Source: Brevundimonas sp. SGAir0440
GTDB lineage: Bacteria; Pseudomonadota; Alphaproteobacteria; Caulobacterales; Caulobacteraceae
Assembly: GCF_005484585.1 (NCBI RefSeq)
Contig: NZ_CP039435.1
Coordinates: 186,001-250,000 of the forward strand
Direction of reading: 5' to 3'
Length of the DNA: 64,000 bases
In this document: piece by piece, positions 52,928 to 63,857 of the stretch
Layout of the letters: each line of letters begins with the position of its first letter
How positions within the stretch are numbered: position 1 is the stretch's first letter
The notes under the pieces: generated by a model
Seen by the model: the letters and a program-made list of their open reading frames with translations, nothing else
The model's database searches: none
Told to the model about the DNA's origin: nothing
Position numbers and translations under genes: made by a program

Positions 52928-54247
52928 ATGGACCACGCCGCCCTTTACGCCAAACGCCTAAAGACACCCGATCAGGCCGCCGCCCTGATCGTCTCGGGCG
53001 CCAAGGTCGCCATGGGGCTCGGCGTGTCCCAGCCGCCCGCCCTGCTCAAGGCCCTGGCCGAACGGGCCGCGCGTGACGAGGTCGAGGATGTGAACCTCTA
53101 CTATCTGCTCTCGACCGCTATCGCAGGGGACACGGTGCTGCGCTATGAGCTGATGGACCGCATCCGCCCCTGGAGCCTGTTCCACAGCGCCATCGAACGC
53201 CGGCTGGAACAGCGCGCACACGAGGAGGGTTGCCCCAACCCCGTGCAGTTCATCCCCACAGGCTTTCAGCAGTCGCCCCGCCTGTTGTGCGAGGAGGTCA
53301 AGGTGGATGCGCTGATCTGCACCGTCTCGCCGATGGATGCGGAGGGCTTCTTCTCGTTCGGGACCAACACCGGCTACGCCAAGCCGGTGTCGCAGACGGC
53401 CCGGACGGTGATCGTCGAGGTCAATCCGCACATGCCGCGCGTGTTCGGCGACTGCACCATCCATGTGTCCCAGGTCGTCGGCATCGTCGAACATGCCGCG
53501 CCCCTGCTGGTCGTGCCGCGCGCCCAACCTCAGCCGGCGGACCTGGCCATCGGCCGCATCATCGCCGGCCTGGTCGAGGACGGGGCGACGCTTCAGATGG
53601 GGATCGGCGCCCTGCCCAACGCCGTCTGCGACGCCCTGATGGACCACCGCGATCTGGGCGTTCACACCGAGATGCTGACGCCCGGCCTGGTCGAACTGAT
53701 GCAGGCCGGCGTGGCCAACCATGCCCGCAAGACCCTGCATCCGGGCGTGGGCGTCTTCGCCTTCTCGATGGGCGACCTCAACACCTATGAGTTTCTGGAC
53801 GGCAATCGCGGCATGGAGGCCCATCCGGTCTCCTATGTGAACGACCCGGCCGTGATCGCACGCAATGCGAAGATGATCTCGGTCAACGCCACGCTTCAGA
53901 TCGACCTAACCGGCGCCTGCTGCTCGGAGTTCTTGAACGGGCGCCAGTTCACGGCCGCCGGGGGCCAGCTGGACTTCGTGCGCGGCGCCTATGGATCGGA
54001 GGGCGGCAAGTCGATCATCGCCTGTCATTCCACGGCGGCGAAAGGAACGGCCTCGCGCATCGTCGCGCGTCTGGACGGGCCGGTCACCACGCCGCGCAAC
54101 GACACCCACATCGTCGCCACCGAACACGGCTGGACCAATCTGAAGGGCAAGTCGTCCAGCGAGCGCGCCCGCGCCCTGATCGCCTTGGCCGCGCCCGAGT
54201 TTCGCGACGGCCTGACGGCGGCGGCGCGCGAACAAGGGCTGATCTGA
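52928..54247 (+). CDS. Acetyl-CoA hydrolase/transferase family (CoA-transferase)
   Basis: A family I CoA-transferase of 439 residues related to 4-hydroxybutyrate CoA-transferase and acetyl-CoA hydrolase. Visible segments are GMGIGALPNAV-like LQMGIGALPNAVCDALMDHR, HTEMLTPGLVELMQAGVANH, and CSEFLNGRQFTAAGGQLDFV. A Glu thioester residue is expected in that region. The ATG at 52928 has GGAG eight bases upstream; the earlier ATG is weaker. The substrate pair is not determined. Confidence 0.87.
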   Translation: MDHAALYAKRLKTPDQAAALIVSGAKVAMGLGVSQPPALLKALAERAARDEVEDVNLYYLLSTAIAGDTVLRYELMDRIRPWSLFHSAIERRLEQRAHEEGCPNPVQFIPTGFQQSPRLLCEEVKVDALICTVSPMDAEGFFSFGTNTGYAKPVSQTARTVIVEVNPHMPRVFGDCTIHVSQVVGIVEHAAPLLVVPRAQPQPADLAIGRIIAGLVEDGATLQMGIGALPNAVCDALMDHRDLGVHTEMLTPGLVELMQAGVANHARKTLHPGVGVFAFSMGDLNTYEFLDGNRGMEAHPVSYVNDPAVIARNAKMISVNATLQIDLTGACCSEFLNGRQFTAAGGQLDFVRGAYGSEGGKSIIACHSTAAKGTASRIVARLDGPVTTPRNDTHIVATEHGWTNLKGKSSSERARALIALAAPEFRDGLTAAAREQGLI

Positions 54248-54290
54248 CGCCGCGCTTGATCTTGGACCGTCTGTGGGGGCTTCTGGCGTC

Positions 54291-55592
54291 ATGAAGACCA
54301 TCCGCCTTATGGCCCTGCTCGCCCTCCTCGTCGCCGCGCCTTTCAGCGCGAGGGCGGCCCAGGGCGCCTATGCGACCGACGGCGACTGCGGCGGGCGGCC
54401 GATGACCACCGTTCGGATGGCGCCCGGCTATTGCCTGGGGCTGGTCTGGCAGGGCGCTGGGGCCGAGGGACCGCGGATGCCGCGCGGCCTGCTGGCGCTA
54501 CCCGACGGCGACTGGTTGGTGACGGATCTCGGCAGTTGGGAGCAAGGACGCGGCGCCATCTGGCGGCTGTCGTTCGGGTCCGACGGCGCGCCGCGCTGGC
54601 GACGGCTGGCGCAAGGTCTGAGCATGCCGCACACGGCGGCGCGCGGGCCGGACGGGCTCATCTATGTGTCCGAGATGAACCGCATCCTGACGCTGGACCC
54701 CGACGCGGCCGATCCGGCGGCGACGGTGCGCACCGTGATCGGGGACCTGCCTGACAATCGGCTGCACGCCAATCGCCACCCGCTGTCCAGCTTCGTCTTC
54801 GATGCGAACGGGGACCTGCTGGTCAATGTCGGCGCCCCCAGCGACCGCTGCGTGGATGCGCGAGGCCGGGCGCGCGCCAATGCGGCGGGCGCCTGCATCG
54901 ACAGCGCGGCGACGGCCCAGGTGCGGCGTCACACCTATCTGGGCGCCGGCCGCTGGGCCGAGGACAGCACCGTCTTCGCTTCGGGCCTGCGGAACTCTAT
55001 CGCCCTGGCCCGGCACCCGTCGGGCACGATCCTGCAAGGCGAGAACTCGGTCGACCTGACCACGCCCGACCATCCCTATGACGAGATCAATGTCCTGCGT
55101 CAGGGCGGCCATTACGGCTGGCCCTATTGCGTCGATCTGGCGACGCCCCTGCCGGGCTGGAGCGCGGCCCAGGCGCGATGCCGCCAGCGCGACCGCCCGG
55201 TCGCCCTGCTGCCGCCCCACGCCGCGCCGCTGGACCTGATCTATTACGACGGGGCGATGTTCCCCGAACTGCGCGGCCGGCTGCTGATGAGCTGGCACGG
55301 CTATCGTCGCGCGGGCGGCCGGATCGTGGCGGCCGAGACGGATGGCGAGGGCCGCCCCCTGACTGATATCGGCGGCCGCTACGCCATCTATCCGCGCGGC
55401 GCCCTGTCCTATCCCCCCGGCGCGCCCAGCCTACGCGGCAAGGTGCTGACGCCGGGTTGGGACACGGTCTCAGGCCGCCAGCCGCGCGGCGCGCCGGTCG
55501 TGCTGGCCGTCGCCGCCGACGGATCGATCTGGGTCACGGACGACCGAAACCGGGCGATCCTCAGGATCGCCCGCTCGGATAAGACGCCCTAG
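54291..55592 (+). CDS. PQQ-dependent sugar dehydrogenase-like protein (GSDH family)
   Basis: A secreted beta-propeller protein of 433 residues. The signal peptide [20 protein letters not shown] is cleaved near RAAQG. The propeller has [34 protein letters not shown], and [18 protein letters not shown], the 'HYGWP' element of glucose/sorbosone dehydrogenases. Six or more cysteines suggest disulphides. The PQQ-binding and catalytic residues cannot be confirmed by eye, so the activity is tentative. Its end overlaps the convergent argG gene by four bases. Confidence 0.75.
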   Translation: MKTIRLMALLALLVAAPFSARAAQGAYATDGDCGGRPMTTVRMAPGYCLGLVWQGAGAEGPRMPRGLLALPDGDWLVTDLGSWEQGRGAIWRLSFGSDGAPRWRRLAQGLSMPHTAARGPDGLIYVSEMNRILTLDPDAADPAATVRTVIGDLPDNRLHANRHPLSSFVFDANGDLLVNVGAPSDRCVDARGRARANAAGACIDSAATAQVRRHTYLGAGRWAEDSTVFASGLRNSIALARHPSGTILQGENSVDLTTPDHPYDEINVLRQGGHYGWPYCVDLATPLPGWSAAQARCRQRDRPVALLPPHAAPLDLIYYDGAMFPELRGRLLMSWHGYRRAGGRIVAAETDGEGRPLTDIGGRYAIYPRGALSYPPGAPSLRGKVLTPGWDTVSGRQPRGAPVVLAVAADGSIWVTDDRNRAILRIARSDKTP

Positions 55593-56827
55593 CTCTTGCG
55601 CGCGTCGCGCTTGGCCAGGACGCGCAGACGAAGGGCGTTCAGCTTGATGAAGCCGGCCGCGTCCTTGTGGTCATAGGCCTGGACGCCTTCTTCGAAGGTC
55701 ACCAGGTCCTGATCGTACAGGCTGTTGGGGCTTTCGCGGCCGATGACCGAGACATTGCCCTTGTACAGCTTGACCTTGACGGTGCCGGAGACGTTTTCCT
55801 GGCTCTTGTCGATGGCGGCCTGAAGCATTTCGCGCTCGGGCGAGAACCAGAAGCCGTTGTAGATCAGCTCGGCGTATTTCGGCATCAGCTGGTCCTTCAG
55901 GTGCATGGAGCCGCCGTCCAGGGTGATGCTTTCGATGCCGCGGTGCGCCGCGATCAGGATGGTCCCGCCAGGGGTCTCATAGACGCCGCGCGACTTCATG
56001 CCGACGAAGCGGTTCTCGACCAGGTCCAGACGGCCGATGCCGTTGTCGTGGCCATACTGGTTCAGCGCCGTCAGGATCGTGGCGGGCGACATGGCCTCGC
56101 CGTTGATCGAGACGGCGTCGCCCTTTTCGAAGCCGATCTCGATGACGGTGGCCTTATCCGGCGCGTCTTCGGGGCTGATCGTGCGCTGGTGGACGAACTC
56201 GGGGGCCTCGACCGCCGGGTCTTCCAGCACCTTGCCCTCGGACGAGGAGTGCAGAAGGTTGGCGTCGACGCTGAAGGGCGCCTCGCCGCGCTTGTCCTTG
56301 GCGATCGGGATCTGGTTCTTCTCGGCGAAGTCCAGCAGGGCCTCGCGGCTGCGGAATTCCCACTCGCGCCACGGGGCGATGACGCGGATGTCGGGCTCCA
56401 GCGCATAATAGCCCAGCTCGAACCGGACCTGGTCGTTGCCCTTGCCGGTCGCGCCGTGACAGACGGCGTCGGCGCCGACCATCCGGGCGATCTCGATCTG
56501 GCGCTTGGAGATCAGGGGCCGGGCGATGGAGGTGCCCAGCAGATAGTCGCCCTCATACTGGGCGTTGGCGCGGAACATGGGGAAAACGAAGTCGCGCACG
56601 AACTCTTCGCGCAGGTCGTCGATGAAGATGTTTTCGGGCTTGATGCCCAGCTTCAGCGCCTTCTCGCGCGCCGGGCCCAACTCTTCGCCCTGGCCCAGGT
56701 CGGCGGTGAAGGTCACGACCTCGGCGTTATATTCGGTCTGGAGCCACTTCAGGATGATCGAGGTGTCCAGCCCGCCCGAATAGGCGAGGACGACTTTCTT
56801 GACGGGCTTGTCGGCGGGGGCGGACAT
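55589..56827 (-). CDS. argG: Argininosuccinate synthase
   Basis: Joins citrulline and aspartate with ATP in arginine synthesis. It has 412 residues. The ATP-binding PP-loop is [17 protein letters not shown] near residue 12. Substrate-binding segments [20 protein letters not shown] and [20 protein letters not shown] are present. The C-terminal part matches the family. No other arginine genes are adjacent. Identity is secure. Confidence 0.97.
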   Translation of the reverse strand: MSAPADKPVKKVVLAYSGGLDTSIILKWLQTEYNAEVVTFTADLGQGEELGPAREKALKLGIKPENIFIDDLREEFVRDFVFPMFRANAQYEGDYLLGTSIARPLISKRQIEIARMVGADAVCHGATGKGNDQVRFELGYYALEPDIRVIAPWREWEFRSREALLDFAEKNQIPIAKDKRGEAPFSVDANLLHSSSEGKVLEDPAVEAPEFVHQRTISPEDAPDKATVIEIGFEKGDAVSINGEAMSPATILTALNQYGHDNGIGRLDLVENRFVGMKSRGVYETPGGTILIAAHRGIESITLDGGSMHLKDQLMPKYAELIYNGFWFSPEREMLQAAIDKSQENVSGTVKVKLYKGNVSVIGRESPNSLYDQDLVTFEEGVQAYDHKDAAGFIKLNALRLRVLAKRDARKS

Positions 56828-57017
56828 GGCGGCTCTTTCAGCAAGGGACGGTCAGTCGGGGAGTTGACGCGCGCATAAGACCGGGGGTCCGGCGATGCAA
56901 CCTTTTCCGGGTCGCGCGGGTGAGAACATGAACCTTTCGTCATGTTCCATTTGGTCGCGTTGCCAGGCGGCAGACCGGCGTTATGGTCCCCTCCAACTGC
57001 AATCCCGAGGATATCGC

Positions 57018-59870
57018 ATGCGCCGCACTGGCTCTCTCGTCGCCGCCGCCGCCCTTCTGGCCGTTTCAACGCCCGTCTGGGCCTCCGCGGCCGCCGCACC
57101 CGCCGCCCAGGCCGCCGCGCCCGCTGTTCAGTCCGCGCCGGTGTCGCAGCTGATCAACGAAGTCGACATCCCCTACACCAAGTTCACCCTCGACAACGGT
57201 CTGACCGTTCTGGTCCATGAGGATCACAAGGCCCCCGTCGTCGCCGTCTCCGTCTGGTACAATGTCGGCTCCAAGGACGAGCCGGCTGGCAAGACCGGCT
57301 TCGCCCACCTGTTCGAACACCTGATGTTCGGCGGCTCGGAAAATGCGCCCGGCAGCTATTTCACGCCGATGCGCAACATGGGCGCGACCGACATGAACGG
57401 GACCACCTATTTCGACCGCACCAACTATTTCGAGACGGTCCCGACCCCGGCGCTGGAACAGGCCCTGTTCATGGAAAGCGACCGCATGGGCTACATGCTG
57501 GGCGCCATCAGCCAGGAGACGCTCGATCTGCAACGCGGCGTCGTTCAGAACGAAAAGCGTCAGGGCGACAACCAGCCCTACGGCCTGAACCAGTACAAGC
57601 AGCTGGAGGCCCTGTTCCCCGAAGGCCACCCCTATCGCCACTCGACCATCGGCTCGATGGCCGATCTGGACGCCGCCTCGATGCAGACGGTGCGCGACTG
57701 GTTCACCTCCAACTATGGCCCCAACAACGCCGTTCTGGTGCTGGCCGGCGACATCACCCCCGCCAAGGCGCGTGAACTGACCGACAAATACTTCGGCCCG
57801 ATCGCCAAGGGTCCGGTGAACAACCCCGCCCAGGCCCCGGTCCCGACCCTGTCCGCCCCGCTCAGCGAAACCACCCACGACCGCGTCTCGAACGCCCAGG
57901 TCGAGGTCAGTTGGGCCGTGCCCGGCATGCTGGACCCGGATTCGGTGCCGCTCAGCGTCGCCGCCTCCGTGCTGGGCGGCTTGGCCTCCTCGCGTCTGGA
58001 CAATGAACTGGTGCGCGGCGAGCAGACCGCCGTCTCAGTCAGCGCCGGCAACAGCGCCTTCCACCGCGTCGGCATCTTCGAGATGAGCGCCATGATCAAG
58101 CCGGGCGAAGACCCCGCCGCCGTCGAAGCGCGCATGCGCGAGATCCTGAACGGCTTGATCGCGAACGGCCCGACGCAGGACGAGATCAACCGCGTCGTCA
58201 CCCAATACGCCTCGCGCCGCATCCAGGGCCTGGAACAGGTCGGCGGCTTCGGCGGCAAGGCCACGGCGCTCGCCGAAGGCCAGCTCTATGCCGGCGATCC
58301 TGAGTTCTACAAGAAGCAGCTGGCCGCCTACGCCGCCGTCACGCCGGCCCAGGTCAAGGCGGCGATGCAGAAGTGGCTGACCCGTCCGGCCTATACGCTG
58401 ACCACCCTGCCCGGCCAGCGTGAAGCCTATCAGGAGGCGGCCGCCGCGCCGTCCGGCGCCAACCGCACCCCGGCCCCGGAAATCGAGCGCAAGCCGCGCA
58501 TGCCCAGGCCCGAGATCGGTCAGGTCGCCAACGTCGACTTCCCGGCCGTCGAGCGCACCCGCCTGTCGAACGGCATGGAGGTGATCTACGCCCAGCGCGA
58601 CGCCACCCCGACGACGAAGATCGCGCTCGATTTCGACGCCGGTCTGGCCGCCGACGACCGGTCCAAACTGGGTCTGCAGACCCTGATGCTGGACCTGATG
58701 GACGAGGGCACCCGCACCCTGAACGCCACGCAGTTGGCCGAGGCGCAGGAAGCCCTGGGCGCCAGCATCACCACTGGGGCGACGATGGACAGTTCGGTCG
58801 TCCAGCTGTCGGCGGTGACGCCGAACCTGAAGCCTTCGGTGGATCTGATGGCCGAGGTTGTGCGCAATCCTGCCTTCGCCCCGGCCGAGCTGGAGCGCCT
58901 GCGCGCCACCCGTCTGTCGCGCATCGCCGCCGAGCGCACCCAGCCGGCCGCCTTGGCCAGCCGCGCCCTGCCGGAACTGATGTATGGGCCCAACAGCCCC
59001 TATGGCCGTCCGTTCAGCGGCAATGGCGACGAGGCCAGCGTCAAGGCGATCACCGATGCCGACATCCGCGCCGACTACGCCAAGTGGATCCGTCCGGACA
59101 ACGCCAAGCTGTTCATCGTCTCCGACCGGCCCCTGGCCGAGCTGACGCCGATCCTGGACAGCGCCTTCGGTCAATGGGCGCCGCCCGCATCGGCCAAGGC
59201 CGTCAAGGACTTCTCGGCCCCGATCCCGGCCGCGACGCCCAAGATCGTGCTGATCGACCGTCCGCAATCGCCCCAGTCCTACATCATGGGCGGCGAGGTT
59301 CTGGGCCTGTCGGGCACCGACGACCTGTTGGTGTTGAACGCGGCGAACAATGTGCTCGGCAACGACTTCCTGTCGCGCATCAACTCGGATCTGCGTGAGA
59401 CCAAGAGCTGGTCCTACGGCGTCAACGCCTCGGTCAATCCGTTCGCCGGACGCGTGCCCTATCTGATCACCGCCCCGGTCCAGGCCGACAAGACCGGCCC
59501 GGCCATCGAAGCCCTGAACCAGCAGTTCAACGACTTCCTGTCGGGCGGCAAGGGCGTGACGCCCGAGGAGTTGCAACGCACGATCAACGGCAACACCCGC
59601 CGTCTGGCCGGTAGCTACGAGACCTCGGCCGCCGTCCTGGGCGCCATGCGCTCCAACGCCCTGCTGGGCCGTCCGGACGACTATCCGGAAACCATCGCGG
59701 CGCGCACCAACGCCCTGACCGCAGCCCAGCTGGACGCCGCCGCCAAGGCCGCCATCGACCCGTCCCGGTTCGTCTGGGTCGTGGTCGGCGACGCCTCGGT
59801 GGTCAAGCCGCAACTGGACGCCCTGGGCATCCCTGTCGAGGTCCGCGCGGCGGCCCCCGCCGCCCAATAG
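57018..59870 (+). CDS. M16-family zinc metallopeptidase with two domains
   Basis: Secreted peptidase of 950 residues. The signal peptide MRRTGSLVAAAALLAVSTPV is cleaved near ASAAA; the start has GAGG at a good distance, and the longer frame upstream has no site. The first half carries the inverted zinc motif HLFEH (in GFAHLFEHLMFGGSENA) with a downstream Glu, so it is active. The second half (from about 530) is a related non-catalytic M16 domain (FPAVERTRLSNGMEVIYAQR). Such proteins clear peptides in the periplasm. It is followed by a strong terminator. Confidence 0.92.
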   Translation: MRRTGSLVAAAALLAVSTPVWASAAAAPAAQAAAPAVQSAPVSQLINEVDIPYTKFTLDNGLTVLVHEDHKAPVVAVSVWYNVGSKDEPAGKTGFAHLFEHLMFGGSENAPGSYFTPMRNMGATDMNGTTYFDRTNYFETVPTPALEQALFMESDRMGYMLGAISQETLDLQRGVVQNEKRQGDNQPYGLNQYKQLEALFPEGHPYRHSTIGSMADLDAASMQTVRDWFTSNYGPNNAVLVLAGDITPAKARELTDKYFGPIAKGPVNNPAQAPVPTLSAPLSETTHDRVSNAQVEVSWAVPGMLDPDSVPLSVAASVLGGLASSRLDNELVRGEQTAVSVSAGNSAFHRVGIFEMSAMIKPGEDPAAVEARMREILNGLIANGPTQDEINRVVTQYASRRIQGLEQVGGFGGKATALAEGQLYAGDPEFYKKQLAAYAAVTPAQVKAAMQKWLTRPAYTLTTLPGQREAYQEAAAAPSGANRTPAPEIERKPRMPRPEIGQVANVDFPAVERTRLSNGMEVIYAQRDATPTTKIALDFDAGLAADDRSKLGLQTLMLDLMDEGTRTLNATQLAEAQEALGASITTGATMDSSVVQLSAVTPNLKPSVDLMAEVVRNPAFAPAELERLRATRLSRIAAERTQPAALASRALPELMYGPNSPYGRPFSGNGDEASVKAITDADIRADYAKWIRPDNAKLFIVSDRPLAELTPILDSAFGQWAPPASAKAVKDFSAPIPAATPKIVLIDRPQSPQSYIMGGEVLGLSGTDDLLVLNAANNVLGNDFLSRINSDLRETKSWSYGVNASVNPFAGRVPYLITAPVQADKTGPAIEALNQQFNDFLSGGKGVTPEELQRTINGNTRRLAGSYETSAAVLGAMRSNALLGRPDDYPETIAARTNALTAAQLDAAAKAAIDPSRFVWVVVGDASVVKPQLDALGIPVEVRAAAPAAQ

Positions 59871-59893
59871 GGCGACGACAGACCAAAACGACG

Positions 59894-59930
59894 AAGGCCC
59901 GGAGAGCGATCTCCGGGCCTTTTCTTTTCT
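59894..59930 (+). terminator. Rho-independent terminator after the M16 peptidase
   Basis: AAGGCCCGGAGA, loop GCGA, TCTCCGGGCCTT, then TTCTTTTCT. Twelve-base perfect arms. Confidence 0.85.
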
Positions 59931-59968
59931 GCCGTCATGCTCGGGCCCTGGCCCGACGATGAGGGCCT

Positions 59969-60622
59969 CTAGTCCAGAGTCGCGCCCGTCGTACGCATGA
60001 TCTCGGCGCGCAGTTCCGGCAGGCCGATCCCCTTTTCCGACGACGTCAGAGCCACCACCGGGAAGGCGGCGGGGCGTTTGGAGATGGCCTTGAGGGTCGC
60101 GGCCTGCACGGCCTCGCCCTCGCCCTTCTTCAGCTTGTCGGCCTTGGTCAGGACGATCTGATAGCTGACGGCGGCCAGATCGAGCGCATCCAGCGCCTCC
60201 GTATCCACCGACTTCAGGCCATGGCGGCTGTCGATCAGCAGATAGACCCGCTTCAGCGTCACCCGGCCGCGCAGATAGTCGCGGCCCAGATCCTGGAACT
60301 TCTTGACCGTGGTCTTGGACGCCTTGGCCCAGCCATAGCCGGGCAGGTCGACCAGACGCATCCGGCCGTCCAGATCGAAGAAGTTGACCTCACGCGTGCG
60401 GCCCGGCTCATTCGAAGCGCGGGCCAGCTTGTGCATGCCCACCAGCCCGTTGATCAGGCTGGACTTGCCCACGTTCGAGCGCCCGGCGAAGGCGATCTCG
60501 GGCAGGTCGAGGTCGGGCAACTGCTCGATCTTGGCCGCGCCCATGACGAAGGTCGCTGGCCGCGCGAACAGGACGCGCGCCGCCTCTATGTCCTCGGGCG
60601 TGAACTCGGTCTCGTCGATCAC
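59969..60622 (-). CDS. engB: Ribosome-biogenesis GTP-binding protein EngB/YihA
   Basis: GTPase of 217 residues needed for ribosome assembly and normal cell division in many bacteria. Motifs: G1 [15 protein letters not shown]3 [13 protein letters not shown]4 LTKADKLKK and a terminal SSEKGIG. I chose the GTG at 60622 because it overlaps the yidC stop (GTGA) and gives the normal length; the longer frame is read out of the yidC gene. It is the last gene of the rpmH-rnpA-yidC-engB run. Confidence 0.95.
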   Translation of the reverse strand: MIDETEFTPEDIEAARVLFARPATFVMGAAKIEQLPDLDLPEIAFAGRSNVGKSSLINGLVGMHKLARASNEPGRTREVNFFDLDGRMRLVDLPGYGWAKASKTTVKKFQDLGRDYLRGRVTLKRVYLLIDSRHGLKSVDTEALDALDLAAVSYQIVLTKADKLKKGEGEAVQAATLKAISKRPAAFPVVALTSSEKGIGLPELRAEIMRTTGATLD

Positions 60623-62415
60623 GCGGGCGACTTCTTGAACCGGGCGAAGAACGCATCGATCGGGTTCTCGGCCTTGTAGCGGTGCATGATCACATACTGC
60701 TGCAGGATGGTCAGGATGTTGGACCAGGCCCAGTAGATCAGCAGGCCCGCCGCGAACGGCGCCATGATGAAGGTGAACAGCAGCGGCATGAACTGGAAGA
60801 TCTGGCGCTGGACCGGATCGGCCGCCGGCGGGTTCATCGCCGTCTGCAGCCACATCGTCAGACCATAGGCGATCGCCAGCAGACCCAGGTGCAGCGGGCC
60901 GGCCAACAGGCCGCCGATCAGCGGCGCCATCGCCGGATCCCACGGGATCAGGCCGAACAGGTTCCAGATCGACGACGGATCGCGCGCCGACAGGTCATGG
61001 ATGAAGCCCAGGAACGGCTGGTGACGCATTTCGATGGTCACGGTCAGCACCTTGTACAGGGCGTAGAAGACCGGGATCTGCAGCAACAGCGGAAGGCATC
61101 CGGCGACCGGATTGATCTTCTCGCGCTGATACAGGGCCATCGTCTCCTGCTGCTGCTTCTGCGGGTCGTCTTTGAACTTCTTCTTGATCTCCTCCATCTT
61201 GGGCTGGAGGTTCCGCATCTTGGACATCGAGGCGTAGGCGTTGTTGGCCAGCGGGAACATCACCAGCTTGACGATGACGGTCAGGGCCAGAATGGCGACG
61301 CCGAAGCTGCCGACCAGGCCGTAGACGTTCTCCAGAATCCAGAAGATCGGACGCGTCAGGAACCAGAACATGCCCCAGTCGATCGCATAGACGAAGCGCG
61401 GCAGGTTCAGGCTCTGCTCATAGGATTTCAGCACCTCGGCGCGCTTGACCCCGGCGAACAGGCGCTGGGTCTCGGTCGCGGTGGCGCCGGGCTGGATGGT
61501 GCGGGTGGTGCCCAGGACATTGGCTTCCAGCTGCTGGGCGCCGTTCAGGTCGCGCACGCGGAATTCGGTTTCGACCGCCTCGTTCTGCTGGGGCAGCAGG
61601 GCCGCCAGCCAATATTTGTCGGTGATGCCCAGCCAGCCGCCGGTCGAGGCGTTTTCGATCCGCGGCTCCTTCAGCCAGTCCTTGTATTTCTTCTGCTCGG
61701 TCCGGTAGTCACCCGGCTTGCCGAAGGTGCCGATCGCACCCTCGTGGACGATATGCGACGAGCCGGCTGCGGGCGGCACGCCCTGGCGCTGGACGCTGCC
61801 GTAGGGGGCGATGGTGATCGCCTGCGTACCCAGGTTCTGAACCGTGTCCTGCACCGAGAAGACGTATTTGTCGTCGACCGAGATCACGCGGGTGAAGCGC
61901 AGGCCCTGGCCGTTGTCCCAGGTCAGGGTGACCGGCGTCGTCGGCGTCAGGGTCGACCCATTGGTCAGCCGCCACACGGTATTGGGTCCGGGCACGCCGC
62001 CGGCGACATTGGGGCCGGTCCAGCCGAACTGGGCGAAATAGGCGTTCTGCATCCCCTGCGGGCGGAACAGCTCCACCGGCTGGGGCTTGTCCTGAACCTC
62101 GCGATAGTCGGTCAGGAACAGGTCGTCGATCCGGCCGCCCTGAAGCGACAGCGACCCCTTCAGCGTGCCGGACTGGATCGGCACCCGTGCGGCGGTGCTC
62201 AGCGCCTGGCTGCGGTCGGTGACGAAGGTCGGGCCCTGCGGGCTCAGCGCCGTGCGCGCGGCGTTATCGGCGGTCTGCGACTGCTCGGCCTGGGCCTGCT
62301 GTTGCACGGCGCGCCGCTCGGCCTGCGGACGCAGCACGGCGAAATAGTAGATCCCCATGATCAGGACCGAGCACACGATGAAGATGATCGTGTTGCGCGT
62401 GTTTTCGTTTTTCAT
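60619..62415 (-). CDS. yidC: Membrane protein insertase YidC
   Basis: Inner-membrane insertase of 598 residues. The N-terminal helix is [20 protein letters not shown], followed by a large periplasmic domain (about 60-350) and then the conserved insertase core with five helices. The core includes [38 protein letters not shown] and [20 protein letters not shown]. The start codon overlaps the rnpA stop by four bases. It is the Gram-negative long form. Confidence 0.97.
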   Translation of the reverse strand: MKNENTRNTIIFIVCSVLIMGIYYFAVLRPQAERRAVQQQAQAEQSQTADNAARTALSPQGPTFVTDRSQALSTAARVPIQSGTLKGSLSLQGGRIDDLFLTDYREVQDKPQPVELFRPQGMQNAYFAQFGWTGPNVAGGVPGPNTVWRLTNGSTLTPTTPVTLTWDNGQGLRFTRVISVDDKYVFSVQDTVQNLGTQAITIAPYGSVQRQGVPPAAGSSHIVHEGAIGTFGKPGDYRTEQKKYKDWLKEPRIENASTGGWLGITDKYWLAALLPQQNEAVETEFRVRDLNGAQQLEANVLGTTRTIQPGATATETQRLFAGVKRAEVLKSYEQSLNLPRFVYAIDWGMFWFLTRPIFWILENVYGLVGSFGVAILALTVIVKLVMFPLANNAYASMSKMRNLQPKMEEIKKKFKDDPQKQQQETMALYQREKINPVAGCLPLLLQIPVFYALYKVLTVTIEMRHQPFLGFIHDLSARDPSSIWNLFGLIPWDPAMAPLIGGLLAGPLHLGLLAIAYGLTMWLQTAMNPPAADPVQRQIFQFMPLLFTFIMAPFAAGLLIYWAWSNILTILQQYVIMHRYKAENPIDAFFARFKKSPA

Positions 62416-62816
62416 GGATTCTGGCGGTCCTGGCCGGAGGGGGCGCGGGCGTGCGAAGGCCTGTTGGCCTTGGGTGTCGCCAGCCTTGTAAGCGTCGATT
62501 TCACGTCGTCAAGCAGACGGTCCCACGCACGCTCGGTCGTGCCCATGCGGGCGATGAAGACATAGTCGCTTCCGGGCACGCCGTGCTGGGCCAGCATGGC
62601 CCGTGCGGCCTCGCGCAGACGGCGTTTGGCGCGGTTGCGCTGGACCGCCCCGCCGATCTTCTTGGTGGCGGTGAAGCCCAGGCCGATGTGCGGCGAACCG
62701 TCGCCGCGCTCCAGCCGCTGGATCACCACGGCGCCGCGCGCCTCGGAAACGCCTTTGGCGGCCGCCAGGAACTGGGGCCGCCGCAACAGACGCTTGATCT
62801 GTAAAGGGTCGCTCAT
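62412..62816 (-). CDS. rnpA: Ribonuclease P protein component
   Basis: Small basic protein of 134 residues that supports the RNase P RNA in tRNA 5' processing. The signature is GGAVQRNRAKRRLREAARAM, and GLGFTATKKIGGA precedes it. It is co-transcribed with rpmH and yidC, a near-universal bacterial order. It has a Pro/Arg-rich C-terminal tail ([15 protein letters not shown]). Confidence 0.96.
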   Translation of the reverse strand: MSDPLQIKRLLRRPQFLAAAKGVSEARGAVVIQRLERGDGSPHIGLGFTATKKIGGAVQRNRAKRRLREAARAMLAQHGVPGSDYVFIARMGTTERAWDRLLDDVKSTLTRLATPKANRPSHARAPSGQDRQNP

Positions 62817-62846
62817 GCGTCCAAAAGATCCGGACGCGTAAGCCGC

Positions 62847-62981
62847 TTACGCCGTCAGGCGCTTGCGGCCCTTGGCGCGACGGCGCGCAACAATCTTCTG
62901 GCCGTTCTTGGTGGCCATCCGGCTGCGGAAGCCGTGACGGCGCTTGCGCACGAGTCGCGACGGCTGATAGGTCCGCTTCAC
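62847..62981 (-). CDS. rpmH: 50S ribosomal protein L34
   Basis: A 44-residue protein, too short for many scans. It reads [20 protein letters not shown] and ends KGRKRLTA, the L34 sequence. It starts at GTG. It is the first gene of the rpmH-rnpA-yidC-engB run and lies 30 bases before rnpA. Confidence 0.97.
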   Translation of the reverse strand: MKRTYQPSRLVRKRRHGFRSRMATKNGQKIVARRRAKGRKRLTA

Positions 62982-63098
62982 GGTCGGCTCCTGACGTTAA
63001 AAGGTTGGGCGACGGGGCAAGAGGCGTCCGCCGCAGGAAGGGCGGGCGTATAAGTCGCATGTCCGCGTGAGTCAACGCTCGGACGGCATTTCGGGACG

Positions 63099-63857
63099 AT
63101 GAAACGGATGGCGAAACGAACGGCGAAGGAATGGGCCCTGCGGCTGGCGCCGCTGGCGGCCATCGCCGGGCTGGTGATCGCCTTCTTCGCCCTGGGCTGG
63201 AACCGCTATCTGTCGATGGATCTGATCCGTGAGCACGGGCTGAACCTTCAGGCCTATGCGCAACAAAACTGGTGGATCGCGCTGGTGGCCTTCATCGCCG
63301 TCTACGCCCTGGCGACCGCCTCGACCATTCCCGGACCCGTCTTCCTGACCCTGCTGGGCGGGATGATGTTCGGCCCCTATGTCGGCGCCCTGGCGCAGTC
63401 GACGGGGGCCACCATCGGTTCGGTCGTCATCTATTATGTCTATCGCACCTCGATCGGTTCCTGGCTGCGCGCCAAGTTCGAGGCCGACGCCGGTTTCATG
63501 GATCGGCTGGCCAAGGGTATCGACCGCAACGCCTTCACCACCCTGTTCACCCTGCGCGTGATCCCCAGCGTTCCCTTCGTCCTGGTCAACGCAACGGCGG
63601 GGATGATGGCGGTGCCGCTGAGGCCCTACATCATCGCCACCTTCATCGGCCTACTGCCGTCCACCTTCATCTACACCTGGATCGGATCGCAGCTGGGCGA
63701 CCTGCTGCGCGCGGGCGTGCGGCCGGACCTGCCGATGCTGGTGCAACAGTTCTTCTGGCCATTGATGGGCGTGGTCTTCCTGTCCCTGCTGCTGCCCATC
63801 GGCATCAAGCTGTTCCAGATGATCCGCGCCCGGCGGATCGGGGCGACGGCGGCATGA
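63099..63857 (+). CDS. TVP38/TMEM64 (DedA-type) membrane protein
   Basis: Integral membrane protein of 252 residues with about five helices. The SNARE-associated/VTT core is at about 65-200: LATASTIPGPVFLTLLGGMM, FGPYVGALAQSTGATIGSVV and FTLRVIPSVPFVLVNATAGM. Relatives are lipid scramblases or undecaprenyl-phosphate/cation transporters; the substrate here is not known. Its stop overlaps the next start (ATGA). Confidence 0.87.
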   Translation: MKRMAKRTAKEWALRLAPLAAIAGLVIAFFALGWNRYLSMDLIREHGLNLQAYAQQNWWIALVAFIAVYALATASTIPGPVFLTLLGGMMFGPYVGALAQSTGATIGSVVIYYVYRTSIGSWLRAKFEADAGFMDRLAKGIDRNAFTTLFTLRVIPSVPFVLVNATAGMMAVPLRPYIIATFIGLLPSTFIYTWIGSQLGDLLRAGVRPDLPMLVQQFFWPLMGVVFLSLLLPIGIKLFQMIRARRIGATAA